A DNA stretch of 64,000 bases, from contig OZ220684.1 in the NCBI GenBank assembly GCA_965116395.1, positions 3,286,001 to 3,350,000 on the forward strand, read 5' to 3'. Source of the DNA: Bin5 sp965116395. GTDB lineage: Bacteria; Chloroflexota; Anaerolineae; Caldilineales; Caldilineaceae. Under the pieces are notes generated by a model. The model made no database searches and had not been told where the DNA came from. It saw only the letters and a program-made list of their open reading frames with translations. Within the stretch, counting starts at the first letter, position 1. The number at the start of each line of letters is the position of its first letter. The position numbers and the translations under genes are program-made. Shown here piece after piece: positions 26,360 through 35,662 of the stretch.

Positions 26360-27996
26360 TGTTCCGCCTCGAACATGCGCGCCGACGGTTCCATGATCGG
26401 CCACGGCAGCGTTCCCGGCAGTTCAATCAATGCACTCTTGTCCGCTTCAATCGCCTTCGTGACGGCAGGCCCAAGCTGCTCGATCGAATCCACACGGCAG
26501 CTATCGACGCCGAACGCCCCCGCCAGCGCGACGAAGTCCGGGTTTACAAGGTCGACCGCGTGCGCTGCACCGTAGCGGGCCTCCTGCTGTGGTCGCAGGA
26601 CCCCGTAAGCCGAGTCGTTGAAAACTATCGTGACAATCGGCGTATCCAGCTGCACCGCGGCTGCCAGTTCCTGGCAGTTGAACATGAATCCACCATCGCC
26701 GCAAAGGGCCACCACCGGTCGGTCCGGTTTGGCTACCTTTGCCCCGATCGCGGCTGGCAGCCCAAAGCCCAGCGTGCAGAACCCCCACGGGTAAATGTTT
26801 GTGCGCGGCTCATAGATGTCGAGCAGGCGCCGGCACCAGTACGCCGCCACCGTCAGGTCGCTCACGATGATCGTCTCGCGCGGCAGCGCCTTCCGCAGCG
26901 TCTGCACAAGTTCCACGCCTTCGGGCGCTCGTTCCTGACAGTAGCGCCATACCCTCTGACGCAGCTCGGCGATCCCGGCTTCGATGCCATTCTCCTGCCC
27001 GCGCGCATCCCGTAACTGCTCGTTGATCAGTTGCAGCGCTGCACGCGCATCTCCCACAACGCCGACCGTGGCCGCATAGTTGCGGTCGATCTCCTCAGGA
27101 TCGATGTCGATGTGGATCAGCGTGTCCGGCATGCGCAAGCCCCATCGATCCGTCTCCTCCTCCGTAAAGCGCGTGCCCACCGCCAGCATCACATCAGATT
27201 CGGCCAGAAACGCCCGCGCCGCTGGATGCAAAATGGTTGCACCGGCTACAAGTGGGTGGTCGTCCGCAATGGCCCCTTTGCCCAGCACCGTCGTAAAGAT
27301 CGGCGCCTGCAAATGCTCGGCTAGCTGACGCAACTCGACGCCTGCTCCGCTCCCGATCACGCCCCCGCCCGCCCAGATGACCGGCCGTCGCGCCGCTCGC
27401 AGCAGCCCCGCCGCCCGTTCGACCTGCTCCGGGTCCGGTGCTAACCGATTCACCGCAGCAGGCGCGGGAATCGTCACATCGTCACTTTCGTCCAGTGTAT
27501 CGCACGGAATCTCCACCGCGACCGGTCGCGGCCGGCCGTTCTGCATCTGCGCGAAAGCCTCCCGCATCACACCGGGAATCTCCGCCACCGTGTTCGCGCC
27601 CGCCCGCCACTTAGTCACCGGCGCGAAGCTCCCCAACTGGTCCTGGCACTCGTGCAGATAGCCCTTGTCCAGCCCGATCCCTTCCGCCGGGATCTGGCTG
27701 GCAATACACAGAACGGGCGATGAATCGCTGTAGGCCGTTCCCAGCGAGGCCAGCGTGTTGAGGGCGGCCGGTCCGGTTGTACTCAGGCACACCCCAACCT
27801 CGCCGCTGGCCCGCGCGTAGCCATCGGCCATAAAAGCCGCGCCCTGCTCATGGCGGGCAAGAATGTGCCGGATGCCGCCCATTTCCAGCAGCGCATCGTA
27901 TATCCCCAAATTATGCGTCCCCGGAATGCCGAACGCTGTGTCGACACCGTGCGCCTCAAGGGACCGCACAACTGCTTCACCACCGGTCATGCGCAT
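26356..27996 (-). CDS. Thiamine-diphosphate-dependent enzyme, acetolactate synthase-like
   Basis: A 546-residue enzyme of the acetolactate synthase / 2-oxoacid decarboxylase superfamily. It has the three usual domains: N-terminal PYR domain with catalytic Glu50 (ARHEQGAAFMADGYARA), a central domain, and the C-terminal ThDP/Mg domain with GDG at 433-435 and Asn460 (CGDGGFMFN, VFNDSAYG). The N-terminus (GIPGTHNLGIYDALLE) resembles guanidino-oxopentanoate decarboxylase-type members more than true acetolactate synthase, and there is no small regulatory subunit nearby. CAGGAG precedes the ATG at 27996. Placement between permease and dehydrogenase genes suggests a role in degrading the imported compound. 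Confidence 0.85.
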   Translation of the reverse strand: MRMTGGEAVVRSLEAHGVDTAFGIPGTHNLGIYDALLEMGGIRHILARHEQGAAFMADGYARASGEVGVCLSTTGPAALNTLASLGTAYSDSSPVLCIASQIPAEGIGLDKGYLHECQDQLGSFAPVTKWRAGANTVAEIPGVMREAFAQMQNGRPRPVAVEIPCDTLDESDDVTIPAPAAVNRLAPDPEQVERAAGLLRAARRPVIWAGGGVIGSGAGVELRQLAEHLQAPIFTTVLGKGAIADDHPLVAGATILHPAARAFLAESDVMLAVGTRFTEEETDRWGLRMPDTLIHIDIDPEEIDRNYAATVGVVGDARAALQLINEQLRDARGQENGIEAGIAELRQRVWRYCQERAPEGVELVQTLRKALPRETIIVSDLTVAAYWCRRLLDIYEPRTNIYPWGFCTLGFGLPAAIGAKVAKPDRPVVALCGDGGFMFNCQELAAAVQLDTPIVTIVFNDSAYGVLRPQQEARYGAAHAVDLVNPDFVALAGAFGVDSCRVDSIEQLGPAVTKAIEADKSALIELPGTLPWPIMEPSARMFEAEQ

Positions 27997-28048
27997 CGAT
28001 CAGTAACTCCTGTAAAATGTAGACAGAGGATTGTAAACACCAGGGGGA

Positions 28049-28065
28049 GCTGTCCGTGGGACAGC
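28049..28065 (-). promoter_or_regulatory. Short intercistronic hairpin
   Basis: GCTGTCC and GGACAGC form a 7-bp stem with a 3-base loop between the MalG-like gene and the ThDP-enzyme gene. No T-run follows. It may separate expression of the transport and catabolic parts of the cluster. Confidence 0.4.
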
Positions 28066-28093
28066 GTCGCGACGAACGGTCACCCATCGCAGT

Positions 28094-28122
28094 CACTGAC
28101 CACTGACCACTGACCACCGCAG
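28094..28122. repeat. CTGACCA heptads abutting a stop codon
   Basis: Three to four CTGACCA heptads followed by CCGCAGT end immediately before the TAA of the gene at 28123. The junction is nearly the same as the one at 25274. Confidence 0.75.
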
Positions 28123-28989
28123 TTACGCCTTCAAGCCCGTCATCGCAATGCCGCGGATGAAGTAACGCGAGGCAATGCTGTAAATCAACATGACAGGCGC
28201 GACCGTCAACATCGAACCTGCCGCCCACATCTCATAGCGTGTCCACCACAAATTGCGCAGGCCGGCCAGCACCAGCGGGAGCGTTTGCTTGTCCTGGCTG
28301 CTGAGTACGATCAGGGGCCACAGGAAACTGTCCCAATTGACGAGGAAGACAAAGACGGCAAGCGCCGACATCGGTGACATCGACATCGGCAGCACCAAAG
28401 TGAAGAAGATACGCCACTCGGACGCGCCGTCAATCCGGGCCGCATCGATCAACTCGAACGGGATGCTCTCCATGAATTGGCGCATAAGAAAGATGCCGAA
28501 CGCCGTATAAAAGCCGGTTACGATGATGCCGCCCAAATTGTCGGCGAGGCCGAAGCTGTTTGCAATTGTGATATACAGCGGCACCATTATTACCGCGAAG
28601 GGCACCATCATCGTCGAAAGGACTATGGTGAAGAGTACCTCCTTGCCCGCAAAACGATATTTGGAAAAGATATACCCCATCACCGCCGACGTGTAAACGG
28701 AAACGACCGTTACTGATACTGCCGAAACGACGCTGTTGCGAAATGCAGCATAAAAGTTCACCCGGCCCAATATCTCGTCATAGTTCCGCAATGTCCACGT
28801 CTCGGGCAGGAGCTGCCTTGATTCGACCAGCTCCTTGAACGGCTTTAGTGAAGCAAAGACCATCCATATGAATGGGAAAATGGCTACCACAACCATTCCA
28901 AGTAGAAAAATCTGTAAGATACTTTGTGAGATGTCAATGCGTCTGGCCGGCTGGCGCCGCGCTGGTCCTGTCTTGCCTATAACTGCCAT
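28123..28989 (-). CDS. Carbohydrate ABC transporter permease, MalG-like
   Basis: A 288-residue membrane protein with six hydrophobic segments. The EAA loop is FELIDAARIDGASEWRIFF, then LVLPMSMSP; the ending FIRGIAMTGLKA is typical. AAGGAC precedes the ATG. It follows the MalF-like gene by 80 bp and forms one importer with it and the two binding proteins at 32320-35247. The TAA stop is formed at the edge of a heptad repeat. Confidence 0.9.
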   Translation of the reverse strand: MAVIGKTGPARRQPARRIDISQSILQIFLLGMVVVAIFPFIWMVFASLKPFKELVESRQLLPETWTLRNYDEILGRVNFYAAFRNSVVSAVSVTVVSVYTSAVMGYIFSKYRFAGKEVLFTIVLSTMMVPFAVIMVPLYITIANSFGLADNLGGIIVTGFYTAFGIFLMRQFMESIPFELIDAARIDGASEWRIFFTLVLPMSMSPMSALAVFVFLVNWDSFLWPLIVLSSQDKQTLPLVLAGLRNLWWTRYEMWAAGSMLTVAPVMLIYSIASRYFIRGIAMTGLKA

Positions 28990-29069
28990 AACGGTCTGTC
29001 CTTCAACGTTGGGTGGCTGATAATCACTGCCAGGTTCCGATCCAGACGCCTATGAAGAGTCCCGGGCCA

Positions 29070-30026
29070 CTAGTATGTCCACGAGGGACGAAGCAGTTTG
29101 ATCTGCAAAATGCTGATTGTCAGGATAAACGCGAACTGAAACAGGGAGGCGGCCGTGGCTGTGCCGAAGCGGATGTCCAAAAAGGCTTCCTGATACACGA
29201 GCAAGTTGTACAGGAAGGTGGAGTTGCCCGGACCCCCCTCCGAGCCAAACAAGACGGTGGGAAGCGTGAATTCCTGCAAAGAGCCGATGGCAAGCAGAAC
29301 TGTGACTAACAGGATTGTATGGCTCATCAGCGGCATGGTGATAAGCCAAAACTGCTGCCACGGGTTGGTTCCGTCCACCAGGCCAGCGTCGTACAGTTCC
29401 GATGGAATGTTCAACATGCCTGCCGTGAGGATGACAACGAAGAAGCCAAGCCCTTTCCAGGTGGCAATGACGACAGCCGTCGGTAGCGCCGATGAGGAAC
29501 TGGATAGCCACTGCAATTCAGGCAGCCCAACTGAACTAAACAGTTTGTTCAGCTGTCCAACCTCCGGGTCCATCAACATTTTGAATAGCAAAGAGACTGC
29601 CACCAGCGACACGACTACTGGAACAAAGATCAACGCCTGATAGACGTTGCGCCCCCGCTTGACCTTGGACAAACAGACAGCGATTAGCATGGCCAAAGGC
29701 AGATGGAATACGAACGAATAGACGGCCCACAGAATCGTATTCTTCACCGAGACCCAGAACAGGGGATGCTGAGAGATTTTTATGAAGTTTCCCAGTCCGA
29801 CAAATGGACTGTTGCCGGGGTCCAGCAGCTTATAGGCGACCGTGGACATGCGGAACGCCTGTATGATCGGCCCGAAACTGAAAATCCAATACCAGATCAG
29901 CAACGGCACAATCATCGTGAAGCCAAACCAGAACTGCGGCTTGCGTAGCGTCCTCATAACAACGAACCAGACGCCCATCGTCTCAGCTCGGCCTGAGGGT
30001 CTGCCCTCATCTGCTACTGTAGTCAT
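29070..30026 (-). CDS. Carbohydrate ABC transporter permease, MalF-like
   Basis: A 318-residue CUT1 permease. Membrane segments start near residue 30 (FWFGFTMIVPLLIWYWIF). The EAA loop is ELYDAGLVDGTNPWQQFW, then ITMPLMSHT. It lies 56 bp after the GH36 gene. One permease pair here must serve two paralogous binding proteins encoded upstream. Confidence 0.9.
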   Translation of the reverse strand: MTTVADEGRPSGRAETMGVWFVVMRTLRKPQFWFGFTMIVPLLIWYWIFSFGPIIQAFRMSTVAYKLLDPGNSPFVGLGNFIKISQHPLFWVSVKNTILWAVYSFVFHLPLAMLIAVCLSKVKRGRNVYQALIFVPVVVSLVAVSLLFKMLMDPEVGQLNKLFSSVGLPELQWLSSSSSALPTAVVIATWKGLGFFVVILTAGMLNIPSELYDAGLVDGTNPWQQFWLITMPLMSHTILLVTVLLAIGSLQEFTLPTVLFGSEGGPGNSTFLYNLLVYQEAFLDIRFGTATAASLFQFAFILTISILQIKLLRPSWTY

Positions 30027-30082
30027 TTTCAGGTTCCGTTTTCAGTCATGGATGAGCGTCTATGAAGCCTTCCCGGCGCCAC

Positions 30083-32194
30083 CTAATCTACTGCTTCAAC
30101 GATCAGCAACTCTGAAGTCAATGCGGTTTCCAGGCGTGACGCGATGCCTGTCCGCGTAAGCGTCATTCCGTCGACCTCGCAGCTCTCAGAACTGTTGTCA
30201 AATGTGACGCGATAGCGCCGGCCCGGATCGATCCCCCTGAAGCGCAGCAAGTATTCCGGTTCCGCCGGGTCGCTGAGACGAAACAGCCCCGCAATCGCCC
30301 GCGTCCGATCTTGCGATGCCAGCTCCAGCACGCCCCAACCATGCGGATCAAACCCCTTGGCGACCGGAGTATGGTGATAAATGCGGCTGGTCGCGTGGAT
30401 GGGCCGGACGAAGTTTTTGTATATCTGCACTGCATTGTGAATGCGAGCCTGTTGGACTGCGTTTGGCGTGGCGTCCTTGAGGTGGAACCAGTTCAGCGAA
30501 GGATGCACGAACAGCTGCAGACGGAACTGGAAATCCAGCTCAGCCGTGCGTTGCCCCGACTGGCCCATCCCGGCAAGTCGGTCTACCCGCTCCGGCGGCA
30601 GTGCCATCGTCATCCCGTTGGTGATCGTAAAGGCGCGCGGCGCAATCTGCCAGTCGGTTACCCAGGTATGATCAAAGTAGCGGACCATGCCCACATCGGT
30701 GCGGGCGCCGCCGCTGGCGCAGTTCTGGAAAATAACATTCTTGTGGCGTGCAGACAGACGCGCGTAAATGCCATAGACGGCCTCGTAATAGCGCCAATAG
30801 GCGTTTTCGAGATAGCCCGACTGCTCACTGTACCCACCCGCGCCGATGTTGCCGATGTTGTAGTCAAGGCGGAAGAGATCCAACTCGTGCTCCACGATCA
30901 ATCGGTCGATCTCGCTCTCCATCCATTCGGCAACGTCAGGCCTGGTAAGATCGATCATGCCGCCCAGCCCGCCCTCTTCACCGTATGGCCTGGCCAGCCA
31001 TTCAGGCTTCTCCCTGGCAATTCTGCTTTCCGGGCCAACCCGTTCCCCGTCCATCCACAGGCCGAACTTCATGCCCTTGCCGTGCACATAGTCGCGAAAC
31101 GGCTTCACCCCCCCTGGAAAACGTTCCAGGCTGACATGCCAATCCCCAACCGTCGCGTGCCAGCTGCCATGGGGAGGCGTGTACCAACTGGCGTCGATCA
31201 GAAATACCTCCGCGCCCGCGTCAGCGCAGGCGTCGATTTCGGAGAAAATAAGCTCCGGCGTCAGCTCCTGCTCCGGCCCGATACCGCTGACGACCAGACC
31301 GGCATTATCGGGATTCTGTGGAGGGATAACGCTTGTCCGCAAATGGTCGTGCAGCGCGTGGATACAATTGTCGAAATCGCCGATCACAACGCCCAGATGC
31401 ATCTCCGGCGTGGTTACGGTCTCGCCGGGCGCGATGACTCGCAGCGGCGCAGGTCCGTCCGGGCCGCCGCGAAACCAAAGCCGCGACTGCTCCCGACTGT
31501 TGCCGTCATCAAGGTCAAACTCGAAGGCATACCCCCCCGACCACGCCAACGTACCCACGAATTGCTCACCGCTATGGTGATTGCGCAGCACAAAGAAGGG
31601 ATGTCTGTGGCGGCCGCGACGGTAGCGGCCATCGATGCGGTAGCCTGCGTACGGCAGCGCCCGCCAGTCGAAGTCACCTTCATTGCCCCAGTGCGTGTCG
31701 ATAAAATAGCCCACCGAGTAGGGCGACGCCTCGTCATCAATGTCGTATGCGCACGTCTGTAGAACGCCGCTCCAGGGGAAAGCCGCCGAAAGCGCGGCCG
31801 GTTGCTCAGAGCGGTTTTCAATCTCCAGCCAGCGTGTCAGGATCGGCGTGCCGTCCAGGCGTGTGTGAACGCGAATTACCACCTGGCGCACGGTGTGGCG
31901 CAGTTCCAGTACCGCCTTCAACCCATTCTCTTCTTCAGTCTGGGTGAAGTCACTCCATTCCCAGTGGGAGCGCAGAAGTTGCCCGTCCACTTCGACCCAG
32001 AACGCCTGCGGAGCCGGATGCGCAGCCGCGTCAAATCGCTCCGGTTCGGGATTCGTGTAACCTGATCCGTTCCAACCCCGCCCCACCAGTTGTCCGCAGC
32101 TCAATGATTCCTGGTAGGCTGCAAGTCCCGACCGGTAAGTTATCGTGGGATCCGGGTCATTGGAAAGAAAAATATCGGCGAAAGTCTCTGTCAT
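30083..32194 (-). CDS. GH36-family alpha-galactosidase-like enzyme
   Basis: A 703-residue protein without signal peptide. An N-terminal beta-sandwich (to about residue 290) precedes a TIM barrel (FLIDASWYTP, KFGLWMDGERVGPES, LFRLDYN) and a C-terminal beta domain. Asp444 in LFRLDYN is the expected nucleophile; the acid/base should be in the segment after NCASGGARTDVGM, probably Asp514 in HTWVTDW. This is the clan GH-D layout, and length fits GH36 (about 700). It presumably cleaves alpha-galactosides, or a related alpha-glycoside, after import by the flanking transporter. Start ATG 32194 is chosen over 32209; neither has a strong ribosome site. Confidence 0.82.
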   Translation of the reverse strand: MTETFADIFLSNDPDPTITYRSGLAAYQESLSCGQLVGRGWNGSGYTNPEPERFDAAAHPAPQAFWVEVDGQLLRSHWEWSDFTQTEEENGLKAVLELRHTVRQVVIRVHTRLDGTPILTRWLEIENRSEQPAALSAAFPWSGVLQTCAYDIDDEASPYSVGYFIDTHWGNEGDFDWRALPYAGYRIDGRYRRGRHRHPFFVLRNHHSGEQFVGTLAWSGGYAFEFDLDDGNSREQSRLWFRGGPDGPAPLRVIAPGETVTTPEMHLGVVIGDFDNCIHALHDHLRTSVIPPQNPDNAGLVVSGIGPEQELTPELIFSEIDACADAGAEVFLIDASWYTPPHGSWHATVGDWHVSLERFPGGVKPFRDYVHGKGMKFGLWMDGERVGPESRIAREKPEWLARPYGEEGGLGGMIDLTRPDVAEWMESEIDRLIVEHELDLFRLDYNIGNIGAGGYSEQSGYLENAYWRYYEAVYGIYARLSARHKNVIFQNCASGGARTDVGMVRYFDHTWVTDWQIAPRAFTITNGMTMALPPERVDRLAGMGQSGQRTAELDFQFRLQLFVHPSLNWFHLKDATPNAVQQARIHNAVQIYKNFVRPIHATSRIYHHTPVAKGFDPHGWGVLELASQDRTRAIAGLFRLSDPAEPEYLLRFRGIDPGRRYRVTFDNSSESCEVDGMTLTRTGIASRLETALTSELLIVEAVD

Positions 32195-32239
32195 GGCCTG
32201 ACTTCCCATCGAGGAGCGTTACGACCGAAGAGCGCGGAG

Positions 32240-32309
32240 GAGAGGAAAGAGTAGCGAGAGCCGAGGACTTGATCCATCAAACTCCCGCTCCTCACTCCTC
32301 TTTACTCTC
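32240..32309 (-). promoter_or_regulatory. Purine/pyrimidine stem-loop between binding protein and GH36 gene
   Basis: GAGAGGAAAGAG (32240-32251) pairs with CTCTTTACTCTC (32298-32309) with one mismatch. An inner stem AGCGAGAG/CTCCCGCT (32253-32260 with 32282-32289) also has one mismatch. It belongs to the same sequence family as those at 21587 and 33785. Confidence 0.5.
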
Positions 32310-32319
32310 TTCATAGAAT

Positions 32320-33729
32320 TTACGGTTCCATACCCAGTTCGCGTACGTCGCTGACCCATTCCTCGTACTGCGCTACGCACCGGGACTGGATCATCGCTAC
32401 CGCTTCCTCGCTGCCGATGTTACCCTGGCGCACTTCCGAGCATCCTTCGCCTATGGCCGCGCCAATCTCACCGATCGAGCCGAAACCCACACCCTCGAAC
32501 GTGGTCTGCGGCAGCAGATGCTCCTGCAGAACCTGCGTCAGTTTCACCAGCGGACCATCCGGATCGTTGTCCACGAAGTGGTCATAGTTGCCCACCAGGC
32601 CTTTCCATGCAGTGTTTGGCTGTCCGCCGTAGATCATGGCATATGACGTCTGTCCTTCGTCCGTGACCAACATACGCAGGAACTCGATCGCCATGTCAGG
32701 ATTCTGCGCCTGCTTCAGCGAAATAAATCCCCACCCGCCTTCACCACAGAACATCGGCGCTTCACCTTCATGGATCATCGGCGCGCCTGCCATGCGATAG
32801 GTGTAGCCCAGGTCCCAGGCAATCGGCATCGAAGGCGTGCCGTTGCCGCGCGCCAGCGCTATCTTGCCGGCCAGCGCGGCGTCAACGTGGTTCTGGTCCA
32901 GCTGCGTCTCGATGCCCAGTTCTACCGGTCCCTCGACAAACAGCCGCATCGCCTCCATACCCTCTTCGGTATTGATGTTGAACTGCTTGTTTTCCAGGTC
33001 CCACCAGTCCATGCCTTTGGGGTTCAGCAACGTGCGCAGGATGCCGAGATAGCTCATGTCGTCCCAGCCCTGACTGCTCAGGCCCCACCTGGTCACTTTG
33101 CCGTCCTCTTCGACCTGTAACGCCTTCCCCAACTCCCACATACTTTCGTAGCTCTCAAAGTAGATGTCACCGTTCAATGGCGGATACTGGTCTTCCAGCC
33201 CCAGCGCAATGACATCTTCGCTGGGCACGTTGACCATGTTGCCCACGCCGTTGCACTCTGTCGGCACACCCCAGATCTCACCCTGCCACATGTAAGCGCC
33301 GATTGCGTCGCCCACAAAGTCCTCGTCCGGGTCCACATCCATCTGGTTGTAGACCTGCTCTGTGCAGGGGATCAGAGCCTGGTGCAGATGGAGGCTCGTC
33401 AACTGTTCACCCATGATGCAGGCAACGTCAGGCTGTGTCCCGGCCGCCAAGCCAGCAATAACTTTGGGCGGGATCGGCCAAGCCTGCGGCTGCACTTCGA
33501 ACGTCCCGCCGCCTTGCTCCGCGAACAGGTCCGAAAGACGCTGGTAAGCCTCTACATGGGGGTCATACTGCAGTCCCCACATCACGCCTACCCGTTGCTC
33601 TCTGGGCACCGCGGCACCACCGCCCGCCATCTCTGTACCCGGAGCGACACAGGCCGCTAGCAGACCGGCTCCCGCCGCCCCTGCCGAAATCTTCAGAACA
33701 TCCCTGCGACTCAGATTCTTGCTTTCCAT
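32320..33729 (-). CDS. Sugar ABC transporter substrate-binding lipoprotein (paralogue B of a tandem pair)
   Basis: A 469-residue Tat-type lipoprotein (SRRDVLKI at residues 7-14, lipobox LAAC with Cys27), started at ATG 33729 after AAGGAG. It is a close paralogue of the gene immediately upstream: the segments VMWGLQYDPHV, WPIPPKVIA, IMGEQLTSLHLHQAL and the last 18 residues (QYEEWVSDVRELGMEP) are the same or nearly so. It differs in the linker after the lipobox and in scattered positions through the ligand-binding lobes. It should deliver a ligand to the permeases at 28123-30026. Confidence 0.9.
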   Translation of the reverse strand: MESKNLSRRDVLKISAGAAGAGLLAACVAPGTEMAGGGAAVPREQRVGVMWGLQYDPHVEAYQRLSDLFAEQGGGTFEVQPQAWPIPPKVIAGLAAGTQPDVACIMGEQLTSLHLHQALIPCTEQVYNQMDVDPDEDFVGDAIGAYMWQGEIWGVPTECNGVGNMVNVPSEDVIALGLEDQYPPLNGDIYFESYESMWELGKALQVEEDGKVTRWGLSSQGWDDMSYLGILRTLLNPKGMDWWDLENKQFNINTEEGMEAMRLFVEGPVELGIETQLDQNHVDAALAGKIALARGNGTPSMPIAWDLGYTYRMAGAPMIHEGEAPMFCGEGGWGFISLKQAQNPDMAIEFLRMLVTDEGQTSYAMIYGGQPNTAWKGLVGNYDHFVDNDPDGPLVKLTQVLQEHLLPQTTFEGVGFGSIGEIGAAIGEGCSEVRQGNIGSEEAVAMIQSRCVAQYEEWVSDVRELGMEP

Positions 33730-33784
33730 GGGATTATCTCCTTGGTCAATATTGGCAAGATCACAGGACAGTTCGACAAAAGAA

Positions 33785-33817
33785 GTGAAGAGCGAGAGCT
33801 GTCCTCCCGCTCCTCAC
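33785..33817 (-). promoter_or_regulatory. Purine/pyrimidine stem-loop between the tandem binding-protein genes
   Basis: GTGAAGAGCGAGAG (33785-33798) pairs with CTCCCGCTCCTCAC (33804-33817), 12 of 14 positions, with a 5-base loop. It separates the two paralogous genes and may set their relative expression. Confidence 0.55.
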
Positions 33818-33840
33818 CCCTAACTGCTCTCTTCTCGAAT

Positions 33841-35247
33841 TTACGGTTCCATACCCAGCTCGCGGACGTCACTGACCCATTCTTCGTACTGAGCCTCACA
33901 GCGCGACTGGATCAACTCCACTGCTTCCTCGCTGCCAATGTTCCCCTGCCGCACCTCGGAAGCTCCTTCCGTGATGGCCGAGCCGATCTCTGCGATGGAG
34001 CCGAAGCCCACGCCTTCGAACCGGGTCAGGGGCTGCAGATGCTCCTGCAGGACCCTGGCCATGCCAACTGCGGGTCCGTCGGGATCAGGCTCGGAGAAGT
34101 GGTCATAAACGCCGACCAGGTCCTTCCAGGAAGTGTGGGGTGCGCCCCCGTAAATCTTGGCGTATTCTACCTGCCCTTCGTGCGTGACCAACATGCGCAG
34201 AAATTCGACGGCCATATCAGGATTCTTGGCCTGCTTCAGCGAGATGAATCCCCATCCCCCCTCACCGGCGAAGATCGGCAATTCCCCTTCAAAGACCATT
34301 GGCGCGCCGCACATGAGGTAAGTGTAGCCCAGTTCCCAGGACATCGGCAGCGACGGTGTGCCGTTGCCTCGTGCCAGCGCAACCTTGCCGGCCAACGCGG
34401 CGTCGACGTGGCTCTGGTCCAGCTGTGTTTCGATGCCCATCTCTACCGGCGTCTCGACATACAGCCGCATCGCCTCCATACCCTCTTCGGTATTGATGTG
34501 GAACTGCTTGTTTTCAAGGTCCCACCAGTCCTGGCCTTTCTTGTCGAGCAGCGTTCGCAGAATGCCGAGATAACTCATGTCGTCCCAGCCCTGGCTGCTC
34601 AGGCCCCACCTGGTTACCTTCCCGTCCTCTTCGATCTGTAGCGCCTGCGCCAACTCCCACATGCTGGCGTAGCTCTCGAAGAATACTTCTCCGTTCAGCG
34701 GCGGATACTGGTCTTCCAAACCCAACGCAATGACATCTTCGCTGGGAACGTTTACCATGTTGCCGACACCGTTGGCCTCGGTTGGTACGCCCCAAATCTC
34801 GCCTTGCCAGGTATATGCGCCAATAGCATCGCCGACAAACGACTCTTCCGGGTCTACGCCCATATGGTTGTAGACCTGCTCCGTGCAGGGGACCAGCGCC
34901 TGGTGCAGATGCAAACTGGTCAACTGCTCGCCCATGATGCAGGCAACATCAGGCTGTGTCCCGGCAGCCAAAGCGGCAATCACTTTGGGTGGGATCGGCC
35001 AAGCCTGCGGCTGAACTTCGTACGTCCCTCCGCCTTGCGACTCGAAAAGGTCAGCAAGTCGTTGGTACGCTGCCACATGGGGGTCGTACTGCAAGCCCCA
35101 CATCACACCCTGCCGCTGCTCACTGGGTACGGCCGCGCCTTCGCTGCCTGGCGCCGCCGGCGCCGCGCACGCGGCCAGAAGGCCTACTCCCATTACACCT
35201 GCCGTCGTCCTCAGAACATCTCTGCGGCTGAACTGCTTCCTCGACAT
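33841..35247 (-). CDS. Sugar ABC transporter substrate-binding lipoprotein (paralogue A of a tandem pair)
   Basis: A 468-residue Tat-type lipoprotein: SRRDVLRT at residues 7-14, lipobox LLAAC with Cys27, short Ala/Pro/Gly linker. The ATG at 35247 follows CAGGAGGAC; the frame is open further up without a ribosome site. It heads the cluster 35247-25274. Its gene is so similar to the next one that even the antisense frames are conserved, which points to a fairly recent tandem duplication. Ligand unknown; the GH36 gene suggests alpha-galactosides. Confidence 0.9.
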   Translation of the reverse strand: MSRKQFSRRDVLRTTAGVMGVGLLAACAAPAAPGSEGAAVPSEQRQGVMWGLQYDPHVAAYQRLADLFESQGGGTYEVQPQAWPIPPKVIAALAAGTQPDVACIMGEQLTSLHLHQALVPCTEQVYNHMGVDPEESFVGDAIGAYTWQGEIWGVPTEANGVGNMVNVPSEDVIALGLEDQYPPLNGEVFFESYASMWELAQALQIEEDGKVTRWGLSSQGWDDMSYLGILRTLLDKKGQDWWDLENKQFHINTEEGMEAMRLYVETPVEMGIETQLDQSHVDAALAGKVALARGNGTPSLPMSWELGYTYLMCGAPMVFEGELPIFAGEGGWGFISLKQAKNPDMAVEFLRMLVTHEGQVEYAKIYGGAPHTSWKDLVGVYDHFSEPDPDGPAVGMARVLQEHLQPLTRFEGVGFGSIAEIGSAITEGASEVRQGNIGSEEAVELIQSRCEAQYEEWVSDVRELGMEP

Positions 35248-35288
35248 GTCTCGTCCTCCTGAAAGTGATGAATGTGAACCGACGCAAA

Positions 35289-35316
35289 ATTGTAAATTGG
35301 CTGGTATGACCTTCAA
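35289..35316 (-). promoter_or_regulatory. Probable promoter TTGAAG-N16-TACAAT
   Basis: On the minus strand TTGAAG (35316-35311) and TACAAT (35294-35289) are 16 bp apart, placing transcription start about 35 nt before the binding-protein ATG at 35247. Confidence 0.5.
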
Positions 35317-35662
35317 TGCCTCATTTGTTCAAAGTGTCGTTGCACAAGCGTCGTATGACGCCCTGGCGTTAGGCGCCTAAGTCTTCCTGCCCTGATAAGA
35401 GTACTGAAAAATTCGGTCCGGGTCACTGCAATTTGCCCCAAAGAGCACATCGATACCGTGCAAGCGGATCAGCGCCAACGTCATTACATGGCTCGCCGTC
35501 TATTGATGTGTCTTTAACGCCGATCCTCCGGTTATGCAAGAGGTTGGACAAAGAAGTAGAAGCTGTGTGCGTGTGGGTTCGGACGGGATCCAATTATTCT
35601 TTTCAGGTGACGGTCGTCACGCTTTGTTGGATTACGAGGCGAAGTTGAGAGAAAGTTATGAA

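Noticed and set aside
30311..31762. Long open frame (483 codons) on the plus strand
   Set aside because: It lies antisense within the GH36 gene and shows no protein-family features.
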